From Diploptera punctata (taxonomy: Eukaryota > Arthropoda > Insecta > Blattodea > Blaberidae): DNA of 64,000 nt. Each line of letters starts with the position of its first letter. Position 1 is the first letter of the stretch. The stretch lies in NCBI GenBank assembly GCA_030220185.1, contig JASPKZ010003421.1, positions 1,462,001 to 1,526,000 on the forward strand. The letters are read 5' to 3'. The notes below the pieces were generated by a model. The model worked only from the letters and a program-made list of their open reading frames with translations, did no database searches and was not told the DNA's origin. The translations under genes were made by a program, and so were the position numbers. This document shows, piece by piece, positions 54,353 through 64,000 of this stretch.

Positions 54353-55030
54353 ATAAGTAATGCCACGAGTGATTTCCAAATTATCGATAAATTCACGACC
54401 CACGAAGGGAGGAGTGAATCTTTCTAGAGAATTAGGAAATCAAGAGTGGCATTTGTTACGACTATTTAACGAATGAAATTAAGCTGTTAACTCACAAATC
54501 ATTATTTAAATATGGTTATTTTAAAATATTTATATATTTAATGTAAACGGCGATGTTTGAAAACGAATGGAAAACGTTTGTTATGGTTCATTTGTTCATC
54601 ACTGCAACCAGATCATATTTATTGCCAAATAGAATCGTAATATTGTAAGAATGCACTCTAGTGGAGAAACATTAAACACATCAATGCAGGTTATTAATTA
54701 ATTTCTGATATCCTATGATGTAAATATGTCAATTATATTTTTCTGCAACGTTAAATTGCTGGAAAATAATACGTTTAAGAAAGTGCAAACAGTGGTTTCT
54801 TTTTTATGCTATAATCGATTGCTAACCAATGTTTCTCTATTATATCTCGCAAGCAGAATCTGGTTACATTCGTGCACTATATATACAATCTGGGAGCCAC
54901 TTGACAAAATTAAAGCGATAAAATTAAAGTGATAAAATCTAGGTGAAAAAGTCTGTCATTGTTTGTAAATCAAAATTAGTTGAAATGTGATTGATCATTG
55001 ACTGTCATTTGGGGCATGAATTAAATAGTC
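54353..55030 (+). repeat. R680 repeat, first unit of a tandem dimer
   Basis: ATAAGTAATGCCACGAGTGA to GGCATGAATTAAATAGTC. The last base abuts the first base of the next unit without spacer. The terminal palindrome carries an extra ~25 bases, as at 4341. Confidence 0.8.
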
Positions 55031-55646
55031 ATAAGTAATGCCACGAGTGATTTCCAATTTATCTAGAGAATTTGGAAATCAAGAGTGGCATTTGTTAGGA
55101 CTATTTAACGAATAAAATTAAGCTATTTACTCACAAATCATTATTTAACTATAGTTATTTTAAAATATTTATACATTTAATGTAAACGGCGATGTTTGAA
55201 AATAAATGAGAAACGATTGGTACGCTTCATCTGCTTCTTTTGTTTATCACTGCAACCAGATCATACTATTTATTGCCAAGGGAACGTAATATTGTAAGAA
55301 TGCTCTCTAGTGGAGAAAAAATGAAACACATCAAACTGTATATTAATTCATTTCTGATGTCGTATGATGTAAATATGACAATTATATTTTTCTGGATTAT
55401 TACCTGGGAAAAAATACATTTAAGAAAGTGCAAACAGTGGTTTCTTTTTTTGGTGATATAATCAATTGCTACAAATGTTTTTATATTAACTCCTGCAAGC
55501 GCTGTGTGTTGACATCCATGCACTATATATGCAATCTGGTAGCCGTATTTCTTACAGTCAGTCACTGCAAAATAATGGTCAGACCTGTTTAGAATATTAA
55601 AAAGGAGGAACTTCCTTTAATATGGTAAATTTAATATTGATAAATA

Positions 55647-57172
55647 CACTGGTGTCCAAAAGTTTAGGATAATTTGTAAAACGGAAAATCAAAATGCTTA
55701 AAGAGGAGCAAGGAGTAAAAATTATTTATCAAAACGTTTCTCAGTACATTTAGTTTAGTTTACATACTAAATTATAATCTCTCTTCAACAATGAAAAAAT
55801 TAATAGCAATTATAAATGAAAATTGCATTGTTGAAGTTAAGCCCTGTTCCATAAATCTTCATTTTTAAAGAGAGTTATGATATAATCAGATGTAGTGTAA
55901 GAACAGATTGCAGTAAAATGGCACAAAGACTACATCTGGACCCTCTGCTTCGGGGTAGAATTATTGGGCGGCTAGAAACAGGACAGACACAAACTGAGGT
56001 CTCCATAGCACTTAATGTGCCACAAAATGTTATATCTAGGTTATGGCGACGGTTCCAAGAGACCGGAGACGTTAGGCGAAGACCAGTGGGAGGTCGTCCA
56101 AGAGTTACAAATCCTCAGCAGGATCGATATCTTGCGTTAACTGCAAGAAGAAACCGAACAATGTCTGCCAGACAACTGAGTTCAGAACTTGCGGCCGCCT
56201 CAGGTATCAGAGTATCCAGACAAACTGTCTATAGAAGACTCAGAGCTGCTGGTCTGTATGCTAGACGGCCTGTAGTGTGCGTCCCACTCACCCTTGATAA
56301 CAAGAGAGCACGTTTACGGTGGAGTCAGGAACATCGCGACTGGACTCTAAATCAGTGGAGCAGCGTGCTATTTACAGACGAGTCCAGATTCAGCTTGAAC
56401 TGTGATTCGCATCGCGTGACTATCTGGAGGGAGCAAGGAACTCGTTACAACCCCATGAACATCATGGAAAGACATCCATTTGGTGGCGGTGGTCTCCTGG
56501 TATGGGGAGGTATAATGATGAATGCACGCACAGAGCTTCACATCTTCGCAGGTGGCACTGTTAGTGCTCAGCGGTATAGAGAAGAGATCCTGGAACCTCA
56601 TGTAAGACTTTTCAGGGGAGCTGTGGGTCCAGAATTCATATTCATGGATGACAATGCCCGACCTCACAGGTCACAACTGGTGGATGAGTTTCTTCAGGAG
56701 GAAGATATCCAGCGTATGGAGTGGCCAGCGAGGTCTCCGGATATGAATCCTATAGAGCATGCATGGGATGCCTTAGGGAGACAAATTGCATCTCGTCAGC
56801 CTTCTCCGAGGACACTTCAAGACCTTCACATTGCTCTTCATGAGGAGTGGAATTTGCTGAGCATCGAACTCCTGAACAACCTCATCACTAGCATGCCACG
56901 TCGATGTGAGTCTTGTGTAGCTGTCAGGGGTAATCACACCCCATACTAATCATTTGAACCATTTTTGTTCAACTTTTATGTTCGAATTCTGAAATGCAGT
57001 TTTCGTTTGTTGTGAAAATGACAAGTGAATGACGTATTCATGCCATTGTTTCTTTCGTGACATGTTTGTAATTATCTGTGACATACCCTTACCAAATTTT
57101 GTATTATTCTGACAAATGCTTTATAATAAGTCGGCAAATGAACTAATTATCCTTAAATTTTGGACACAAGTG
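55647..57172 (+). mobile_element. Tc1-family transposon, complete, TA duplication
   Basis: TA at 55645-55646 and 57173-57174. Termini CACTGGTGTCCAAAAGTTTA and, reversed, CACTTGTGTCCAAAATTTAA agree at most of ~28 positions. A second, internal pair may exist but I could not confirm it. The 1526-bp length and the single uninterrupted transposase ORF fit an autonomous Tc1 element. Confidence 0.92.
55918..56949 (+). CDS. Tc1-family DD34E transposase, apparently intact
   Basis: 343 codons from ATG 55918 to stop, the usual size for Tc1 transposases. Residues 13-50 and 77-110 form the paired helix-turn-helix region that binds the inverted repeats; GRPR (59-62) is the AT-hook-like linker typical of the family. 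The catalytic triad is D154 (FTDES), D245 (MDDNARPH) and E280 (NPIEHAW); 34 residues lie between the last two. GGLLVWGG (191-198) is the glycine-rich box. No stop or frameshift is present, which is exceptional in this window. It acts in the nucleus, cutting the element out and inserting at TA. Expression would rely on the element's own 5' UTR. Activity is not proven. Confidence 0.95.
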   Translation: MAQRLHLDPLLRGRIIGRLETGQTQTEVSIALNVPQNVISRLWRRFQETGDVRRRPVGGRPRVTNPQQDRYLALTARRNRTMSARQLSSELAAASGIRVSRQTVYRRLRAAGLYARRPVVCVPLTLDNKRARLRWSQEHRDWTLNQWSSVLFTDESRFSLNCDSHRVTIWREQGTRYNPMNIMERHPFGGGGLLVWGGIMMNARTELHIFAGGTVSAQRYREEILEPHVRLFRGAVGPEFIFMDDNARPHRSQLVDEFLQEEDIQRMEWPARSPDMNPIEHAWDALGRQIASRQPSPRTLQDLHIALHEEWNLLSIELLNNLITSMPRRCESCVAVRGNHTPY

Positions 57173-57474
57173 TATTTGGTGAAACACGACTGTGATTGGT
57201 TGTAAAACAGAAATCATTGAAACGTGATTGGTCATTGACTCCCATTTGGGGCATGAGTTAAATAGTCAAGGTAAATGCTTTTTTGGAGAAAATATTCTAT
57301 TATACTACTTCCTGCAATGGGGAAAAAGAGTCGGTTCTTTGTCTAAGAGATTTGTGAAGTTAATTAAACTTTACAACATTTCCATGTTATGAGCTTACTC
57401 TCTATTGCCGAAATTAGGCTTGTAGCATAAATAGGCGATATTAAGCATCAAGCAAATAATCGGTCCTATTGGAA

Positions 57475-57570
57475 TAGTTAGTGGTTACTTTACCACTGGT
57501 TTCAAGATTAGCGGGTTCGAACCCGACAGGGTTAATGGACTTTTCAGCGTGTAAAATTCCTGAATATAGG
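57475..57570 (+). mobile_element. SINE A-like head fragment
   Basis: TAGTTAGTGGTTACTTTACC resembles box A and GCGGGTTCGAACCCGACAG is box B, then AGGGTTAATGGACTTTT as in SINE A. The body is lost; a similar 3' piece (ACATTAAGCCTGGAAAAGAG) lies at 58480, so a LINE may have split the SINE. Confidence 0.6.
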
Positions 57571-57599
57571 TTCCTTCGGAAGAGAACTAAAGCATGTGT

Positions 57600-58450
57600 C
57601 TTGTGTCGTAGATTTATTATCTTATTTGCACGTAGAGGAATGGGAATCAATATTAATGACCGTTTACTGCACAATTTATTAATCGCTGACGACCAGATTT
57701 TAATAGGACAATATAAATAAGATATAGAATATATGATTAGAAAGTTGGTAGATGCATTTGAGGTAGGGGACTGAAGATACATTATATTAAAACAGAATAT
57801 ATGGTTATCGGAGGAAATTCAGAAGACCTACAAATGAATAATAAGATGATTAAATGTGTTGAAGAATTTAAATATCTTGGTTCCATAATAGATAAATCTG
57901 ATACTTATGAAAAGGATATTATAAACAGAGTAAATTGTGCAAGGAAGGCAATTCGATCCCTGAATGGACTTTTATGGAATAGAAATTTGACCAGAAAAAC
58001 AAAAACAAAAATTATACAGACAATAATAGAAAGTATACTTACATATGGATCAGAAAGCTGGACAATAAATGAAAGAATGCAGAAAAGAATCTTGACGACA
58101 GAAATGGATGGATTATGGAAAAGTGTGAGAATATCCAAGTTACAACATATTAGAAATACATATATCAAACATGAAATGGATGCACAAGAAACTGTTATCG
58201 ATAGGATAACAAAAAGAGCTCTACAGTACATATACATCATATACAATGGATGTCGGAAGACCAGTGGCCGAAACAGGTGTTAGATTGGATGGTACCAGGC
58301 AGAAGGAAGAGGGGAGAAGTAGAAGAACATGGCATGAGGGAATATATGATGCCATGATGAAGAGAGGTATGGAAGAAGGTCAATGGGAAGATAGGAATCT
58401 CTGAAAAGCTGGAATTAAGGGCGAACTGCTGTAAAGTGAAAAGCATGTAT
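57600..58450 (+). pseudogene. LINE (RTE-like), RT palm to C-terminus
   Basis: GININDRLLHNLLIADDQIL carries the catalytic ADD, then a stop. The next frame, 57801-58283, has CVEEFKYLGSIIDKSDTYEK, NRNLTRKTKTKIIQTIIES and ILTYGSESWTINERMQKRIL, ending in a frame break near 58240. The 3' end is about 58440-58460 with AAGTAAGT. Distinct from the other RTE families here by its protein text. Confidence 0.75.
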
Positions 58451-58459
58451 TAAGTAAGT

Positions 58460-58550
58460 ATTTTCATGGAACGAAAAGGACATTAAGCCTGGAAAAGAGA
58501 CCTCTGAGCTATATTTGTCGGCAATATATTGCCTAGATTTCAATTGTAAC
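58460..58550 (+). mobile_element. SINE A-like 3' fragment
   Basis: ACATTAAGCCTGGAAAAGAG and CCTCTGAGC correspond to SINE A body text (CTTAAGCCTGAATGAAAAGG). Probably the other half of the 57475 fragment. Confidence 0.5.
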
Positions 58551-58610
58551 GTTAATGATCTTGACTGTTAAAGATGTCGTTAAATGAATTAGGTCTAATA
58601 TAACTAAGCA

Positions 58611-58725
58611 TAATTCTATTACTTACTTACTCACTGGCACTATCGAACCCGTAGGTTCATGGCCGCGCGGACGTAAGCTCTCCATACATCCCTATTCTGA
58701 GCTAATGTTTTCCAATACACGAAAT
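58611..58725 (-). mobile_element. RTE LINE 3'-end fragment, inverted
   Basis: TTACTTACTCACTGGCACTA and CGAACCCGTAGGTTCATGGC correspond to the tail and last codons of the 48770 family. Only the final ~115 bases are present. Confidence 0.75.
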
Positions 58726-58828
58726 AATTAAAATTGCATTTTATACCAGTATATTCTATGTAACTTTCGTAAAAGTCATCCAGTTTTAATTAACTTGATA
58801 TACATATTCTGTTTATTTGCTTTAATAA

Positions 58829-59371
58829 CACTGGCCAACATGATTTTTGTCTCATGAGTACCAATAGTTGTACTTAATACAGTTTTTTATCGTGTTTTCA
58901 AATATGTATTCGGAATTTTTCCATCATCCACAGTTTTTTCATTTCAATTTCAATTAATGGATTTAAATAATTATTTTTAATAAACGTTTTATCGTCCATT
59001 TGTCCATTGTGAAATAAAACGGGGAACACTTTCATCTGGAGACTTCAGCTATGGAAAAGAGATATCAAGGCAAATGGAATTCTAATATGCTGGCCGATTA
59101 TTGTTGGACGATCAAGAGGGATGCTCCACAGGAAATATAGCAGAAAATCGTAATTTCTTAACTTTCTATGTGAGTCCGAATGTTCGAATATTGTGTAGTT
59201 ACGAATGTAGAAAATATTAAAGTGTTTGAAATTATAAATTCCTTAATCTCGGAAACCTTGCGTGATGGAGAAAACCCGATATCATATTTGAATTCAGGAG
59301 ACCAAATACTATCAGAATCACATATATTTCGTTCTGAGACAAAAAAAAAGTTTATTTTTTGTTGCTCAGTG
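58829..59371 (+). mobile_element. Harbinger-like MITE, 543 bp, TAA duplication
   Basis: CACTGGCCAACATGATTTTT and TTTTGTTGCTCAGTG termini; TAA at 58826-58828 and 59372-59374. The internal stretch at about 59051-59130 reads MEKRYQGKWNSNMLADYCWT and RDAPQE without a stop. Confidence 0.87.
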
Positions 59372-59374
59372 TAA

Positions 59375-59960
59375 TCGCCATTTCTTTGGGATCAAATTAG
59401 TCAAGTATAGGTGGTAAATTATACCTCAGTTTGGAGAAATTGTGTACTCTGAGATATCAAACAAAAATGCGATTATGTGAGGAATTTGGCGTTTGTCACT
59501 CATACCGTATTCTTCCACATGCACACACATTTACCATTGTCATCTTATTCATCTCCTAAAAGGAACAAAAAAGATCCAGAAATGTCTCTCTTCTTCCTGT
59601 TTTGTTTTAACTATTCTAAATGAGCCTACTTCTTCATCTCTTTGTTTGTATTTTTTCTGCGATTTCAATGGCATTTATATTTTTTTTAAATATGCTTCGG
59701 ATTTCCTCTTTCTTCATTCCCTCGAATACTATAATCCAATAAATCCGTTTTTCAACTCCTTAATTAAGAAGGCCGTGAATCTGGCAATACGCAAATAGTA
59801 ATTGTCTTAATGTAATTAGTGAAATAATAAGTTATATGTGTTATTAATCTGAAAAATTGTGTTTCTGTGGTTCAATAATTTGTCTAAGACTGATAAGTGT
59901 ATATAAATAAGGAATTATTTGTGTATTTTTTATTATTAATAGTGTTAATAATTAAGAGCT
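59375..59960. other. Unassigned AT-rich stretch upstream of the Jockey element
   Basis: A 101-codon frame (59493-59798) of low-complexity, serine/phenylalanine-rich composition without known motif. The 5' end of the Jockey element could lie anywhere from about 59800. Confidence 0.35.
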
Positions 59961-59963
59961 TGT

Positions 59964-59994
59964 TGTTGCTAGGGTAAACATAACCCTAGCAACC
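59964..59994. other. Perfect 11-bp-stem hairpin in the Jockey 5' region
   Basis: GTTGCTAGGGT and ACCCTAGCAAC with a 7-nt loop, about 55 bases before the first ATG (60049). It could be a 5' UTR structure of the retrotransposon. Confidence 0.6.
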
Positions 59995-60048
59995 CATTTT
60001 GTTATTTTTGATCTAGTTATTTCATAATAGCCTACTAATGCTTTCAAT

Positions 60049-61354
60049 ATGAACACGAATGAATTAAATTTTGCACAAGGAATAGCAAATCAAACATTAT
60101 TTCCACTTCAAAATAAACCAAGCTTATCGCAAGACCAGTTACCTAATCATGAATTAAATTCTACAATCATTGATAGTGAATCTGACTCTGATGATGGATG
60201 GCAGATAACAAAACCCAATAAAAAAAAAATAACACGAAATCGATATCCTAAATTACAAGATCCAGCTAAAAGAAAACATTTGGAAGAATCAAATCAATAT
60301 GCATGCTGTTCTGGCTACGTTAAATGAAAATGAAATGCAACAAGATAATCCATCAGAATCTCAACACGATTCTTCAAGAGAATCTCAACCTGTAAGTAAT
60401 AATATGAATTCTAGCAATAATCACAATGTACAAACAAGAAATGAACCACGTCCTCCACCTGTATTTATTCCTGGAGTTACAAATATAGTGAAATTAATTC
60501 ATCATTTATCCGCTAATGGAATATATACAAATAATGAAGTTATATACAAGACATTGCGCAACAATGAAATAAAAATAATGGTAAAAACAATTGATTGCTA
60601 CAGAAAGCTAATACATTTTCTCAATAAAGAAAAGGCTGAATTTCATACTTATCAGCTTAAACAAGATAGTGCCTATCGCATTGTATTGAGAAATATACAC
60701 CCTTCCATCCCAATTGATGAAATAAAAACTGCAATAGAAGAGCTTGGATACAAAGTTCGAAATATAATGAATATTAGACATAGAGTCACAAAGTTACCGC
60801 TGTCATTGCATTTTGTTGATTTGGAACCAAATGAAAATAATAAGAATATATATAAAGTAGAATTTCTTTTACATGCTAAAATTAGAGTTGAATCACCACG
60901 AAAAAGTGTAGATATTGTACAATGCAGAGGTGTCAGATGTATGGTCAAACTAAATCTTATTGTAAGAGGTCTTACCGATGTGTTAAATGTGGTAAAGACC
61001 ATGAAACTACCACATGTACTAAGCCCAAAAATACCACAGCAACTTGTGCGCTGTGTGGTGGACCTCATCCTTCAAACTATAAAGGTTGCTCGGTATATTA
61101 TGAAATTCAAAGACGAAAAACTTATTCCATCTAATAGTACTCAATACATGAATACACGACAATCACAAGCTGAGAAATTACACACAAATGTAAACCCTGG
61201 ACCGATGTCTAACAGGATGTCTTATTCTCCGACTGTAGGCCTATCTGGTATCAGTAGGACTGGACACAATGACCATGAGACAACTAATAATGATATTAAA
61301 GCAATTTTAGTTTCCTTTAATAAGCTTGAAGAAGTATTGAAAAACACAAGCTGA
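60049..61354 (+). pseudogene. Jockey-clade ORF1 (gag-like) with frameshifts
   Basis: The N-terminal frame (60049-60327) ends in a spurious CSGYVK tail; the second frame (60299-61354) continues the protein (PPPVFIPGVTNIVKLIHHLS; YRIVLRNIHPSIPIDEIKTA). Around 60921 the frame changes again: zinc-knuckle residues CQMYGQTKSYC, CVKCGKDHETTTC and CALCGGPHPSNYKGC lie in frame 60922-61134, and the 60299 frame resumes after about 61118. So two compensating shifts bracket the knuckles; the first knuckle also has Q for H. ORF1 binds the element's RNA and guides it to the nucleus. Confidence 0.85.
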
Positions 61355-61408
61355 ACAAACAATGACTCTAATAAACCTTCTAACCACTGTTATTTCAAAA
61401 TTGAAATA

Positions 61409-62090
61409 ATGGCCCAAACACTCCGGATTGGATTATGGAATGCCAATGGCCTGGCTAACCATCGTCAGGAAGTTGATTTTTTTCTAAATAATCAGAATCT
61501 TGATGTATTACTTATTTCTGAAACACATTTCACAGATAAAAATTATTTTTCTATTCCAAGATACAATGTTTATGATACAAAGCATCGTGATGGAGCAGCA
61601 CATGGAGGAACTGCAGTAATAATCAAATCTAATTTAAAACATTATGAATCATTTAAATATGAAAATGAGCATATTCAGGCAACTAACGTCATACTTGAAG
61701 ATAGAATGGGAACTTTAGGCGTTTCAGCTGTGTACTGTCCGCCTAAACACAAAATTACTCGTATAATGTTTGAAGATTATTTTGAACAATTAGGAAATAG
61801 ATTTGTTGTAGGGGGTGACTTTAATGCAAAGCATCAAATATGGGGATCAAGACTTATTACTCCCAGAGGGAGAGAACTGCAACAATGTCTAATAAATATA
61901 AATATGGAACATGTTTCTACAGGTCAACCTACATACTAGCCAACAGATTTAAACAAAATACCTGATTTATTAGATATGTTTGTTGTCAAGGGCATTAATG
62001 ATAACTATATTGACATAGAATCTTGTCTTGATATATACTCTGATCATACTCCTATTATAATAACAATAAGCGCAATGATATCAGAAAATC
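61409..62090 (+). pseudogene. Jockey-clade ORF2, endonuclease domain with one stop
   Basis: ATG 61409 opens RIGLWNANGLANHRQEV (N of WNANG), then LLISETHFTDKNYF (catalytic E), AVYCPP and VVGGDFNAKHQIWGS (D and N). A TAG at 61937-61939 ends the frame after QPTY, but sequence continues in the same frame to YSDHTPIIIT with the final SDH motif. All catalytic positions are present apart from the stop. ORF2 starts 55 bases after ORF1 ends, as in other Jockey elements. Confidence 0.88.
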
Positions 62091-62109
62091 ACAATCTCCT
62101 GCACTATAT

Positions 62110-64000
62110 AATAATAGAACAGACTGGGATTCATTTAGGAGGTGGTTAGACAACAATATCAATCTAAAAATTCCCCTAAAATCCGAAGACGATATTGATG
62201 CAGCAACAGAGTATTTTACGAAATTACTCCAAGAATCTACATGGAAATCGACGCCTAGTTTAAGCGCAAAGGAAGAAAATTGTATTAACTATCCAAAAGA
62301 AATAAGGAAAAAGATTTTAGAAAAAAGAAAACTTCGAAGGATTTGGCAAACATATAGACGCCCTGAAGATAAAACTAAACTTAATAAAAGTGCAAAAGAA
62401 CTGAAAAAACTTCTTTCTGATTTAAAGAACGACACATTTTATGAATATATAACTAATCTTAGTCCTAACAATAAAGATGAATATTCACTATGGAAACTTG
62501 CCAAGTCATTAAAGCGTCCAAAAAAAATTGATTCCACCTATTAAAAAAGAGGATGGTTGGGCTAGAAATAATTTAGAAAAAGCAGAAAGTTTTGCAAATC
62601 ACCTTTCTGAGGTCTTCAAGCCTAACACAGATATTGCCAATGATGAAAAAGAAGAAGAAATTAAAAATTTGCTCAATATTCCACTTCCAATGTCTTTACC
62701 GATAAAAGCGTTCACACCCAGTGAAGTGAAGAATGGAATTGAAAAGAATTTAAATCTAAAGAAATGTCCTGGTTATGACTTAATAACAGCTAAAATACTT
62801 AGAGAAATATCAAGAAAAGCTGTAGTCTTTATCACCATACTATTTAACAGCATTATTAGAACATCCTGCTTTCCTTCACAATGGAAGGTTTCTCAAATAA
62901 TTATGATTCTAAAACCAGGTAAACATCCAAACGAAGTGACCTCATATCGCCCAATAAGCCTGTTACCAATATTATCGAAGTTATTTGAAAAACTTCTTTT
63001 AAAGAGACTAAAACCAATTCTACTTGAGAGTAATATTTTGCCAGATCATCAGTTTGGTTTTCGTAACAATCATTGTATAATAGAACAAGTTCATAGAGTT
63101 GTAAATGAAATTGAGAACGCTATAGAAAGTAAGAAATATTGATCTGCTGTTTTCTTGGATATTCAACAGGCTTTTGATAAAGTGTGGCATGTAGGACTAC
63201 AGTATAAACTGAAGTTATATCTTCCACAACCATATTACTTGTTACTTTGTTCTTACCTTAGTAATAGAATTTTTCAAGTCAAATATGAAGATGAATTATC
63301 TGGTTTTTACAATATATTTTCTGGAGTTCCACAAGGCTCTGTATTGGGGCCTGTGTTATATACTCTATATACAGCTGATTTTCCACAACTAAATGGAGTA
63401 CTTGTAGCTACATTTGCTGATGATACTGCCATGCTCTATTCACATGAAGATGCTAGGCAAGCATCTGAACACCTCCAGCAACAACTTAATAAGACAGAAG
63501 AATGGTTAACTACATGGCGTATACGAACTAGTGAAAATAAATCTATTCATATTACATTTGGAACAAGAACTGGTAACTGTCCTACTGTAACATTAAATAA
63601 TAAAACTCTTCCAACAGGTGATTCCGTCAAGTATTTGGGAATACATCTTGATCGTCGTTTAACATGGAAGAAACACATTCAACAAAAACGTACAGAATTA
63701 AAACTAAAAACATCAAAATTTAATTGGCTCATAGGTCACAAATCAAAACTGAGTCTAGAAAATAAACTTCTAATATACAAAACTATACTCAAGCCTATTT
63801 GAACTTACGGTATTCAATTATGGGGAACTGCCAGCAATTCCAATATTGAAATTTTACAGAGATTTCTGTCTAAGACCCTTCGTTTTATTGTTGCTGCTGC
63901 TCCATGGTATGTAAACAACGCCACCATTCATCATGATTTAAAAATAGCTACTGTAAAAGAAGAAATAGAAAAGTACAGCACTCGATATCTAAGGCGACTA
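62110..64000 (+). pseudogene. Jockey-clade ORF2, linker and reverse transcriptase (runs off the edge)
   Basis: Linker in frame to about 62540 (TDWDSFRRWLDNNINLK; LWKLAKSLKRPKK), then a shift into 62528-63142 with FTPSEVKNGIEKNLNLKKCP, SYRPISLLPILSKLFEKLL and DHQFGFRNNHCIIEQ. A TGA at 63140 breaks it; the frame resumes at 63143-63802 with FLDIQQAFDKVW, GVPQGSVLGPVLY, the catalytic FADD and KYLGIHLDRRLTW. A TGA at 63800 is followed by TYGIQLWGTASNS to base 64000. Three lesions in about 1.9 kb. Confidence 0.88.

Larger units (their letters stand above)
55031..57267 (+). repeat. R680 repeat, second unit of a tandem dimer, hosting Tc1
   Basis: ATAAGTAATGCCACGAGTGA to GCATGAGTTAAATAGTC. It has the short form of the terminal palindrome. 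The Tc1 element lies at 55647-57172. Confidence 0.8.

Noticed and set aside
56368..56667. 99-codon minus-strand frame
   Set aside because: Antisense shadow of the Tc1 transposase gene.
57905..58246. 113-codon minus-strand frame with hydrophobic stretches
   Set aside because: Antisense of the plus-strand LINE reading at 57801-58283.
60673..61068. 131-codon minus-strand frame
   Set aside because: Antisense shadow of Jockey ORF1.

Overview
This window looks like nuclear DNA from an insect with a large, AT-rich, transposon-dominated genome. The evidence is the mix of insect-type elements: a Jockey-clade LINE with a three-knuckle gag, RTE-clade LINEs with short-repeat tails, Tc1/rosa/Tigger/hAT/Harbinger-type DNA elements and several tRNA-derived SINE families. 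A cockroach-like or other hemimetabolous insect is my guess; nothing here fixes the species. I found no convincing single-copy host gene, no functional tRNA or rRNA gene and no CRISPR-like array. Almost everything identifiable is a mobile element, a fragment of one, or a microsatellite.

Layout. 1-9.6 kb: Tigger end, decayed RTE LINE, a hAT-type element with an 8-bp duplication (1211-2062), a B-type SINE, one copy of a ~680-bp repeat that I call R680 (4341-5007), a DD41D mariner-like element (5521-6452) between long inverted arms, SINE B and SINE A copies, and a minus-strand LINE with a 317-codon RT reading frame (8573-9526). 9.8-21.4 kb: a decayed RTE copy carrying a 861-bp Tigger element, R680, SINE D with a 13-bp duplication, a 105-bp-arm hairpin (14875-15109), LINE and SINE A/B/C copies. 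21.4-25.7 kb: the longest RTE copy (EN plus RT, interrupted by a 333-bp insert). 26-38 kb: SINEs, four R680 copies with nested insertions, two copies of a Harbinger-like MITE, a 209-bp near-perfect palindrome and a Penelope-like terminal fragment. 38-47 kb: microsatellite, a hAT MITE with perfect 8-bp duplication, a ~1.9-kb inverted duplication, LINE scraps and a TA-flanked MITE. 48-50.8 kb: a four-layer nest (TA-flanked element, two RTE insertions with target duplications, SINE D). 50.8-59.4 kb: LINE 3' ends, LTR-leader-like tandem repeats, a tandem R680 dimer containing a Tc1 element with an apparently intact 343-codon transposase, and a third Harbinger-like MITE. 60-64 kb: a Jockey-clade retrotransposon with only a handful of lesions, running off the right edge.

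How the parts work together. The autonomous families (Jockey, RTE, Tc1) encode the enzymes; SINEs A-D carry pol III box A/B heads and presumably borrow LINE machinery; the MITEs would depend on transposases not encoded here. The Tc1 ORF is the only complete, undamaged catalytic gene I see. The window is most informative as a record of nested insertions, with target-site duplications fixing many boundaries to the base. LINE 3' ends also share a hairpin with compensatory base changes. I did not find a clearly new biological system; the best candidates for new biology are the R680 family, the Harbinger-like MITE with a conserved internal reading frame, the hairpins with hammerhead-like motifs, and the covarying LINE 3' hairpin.
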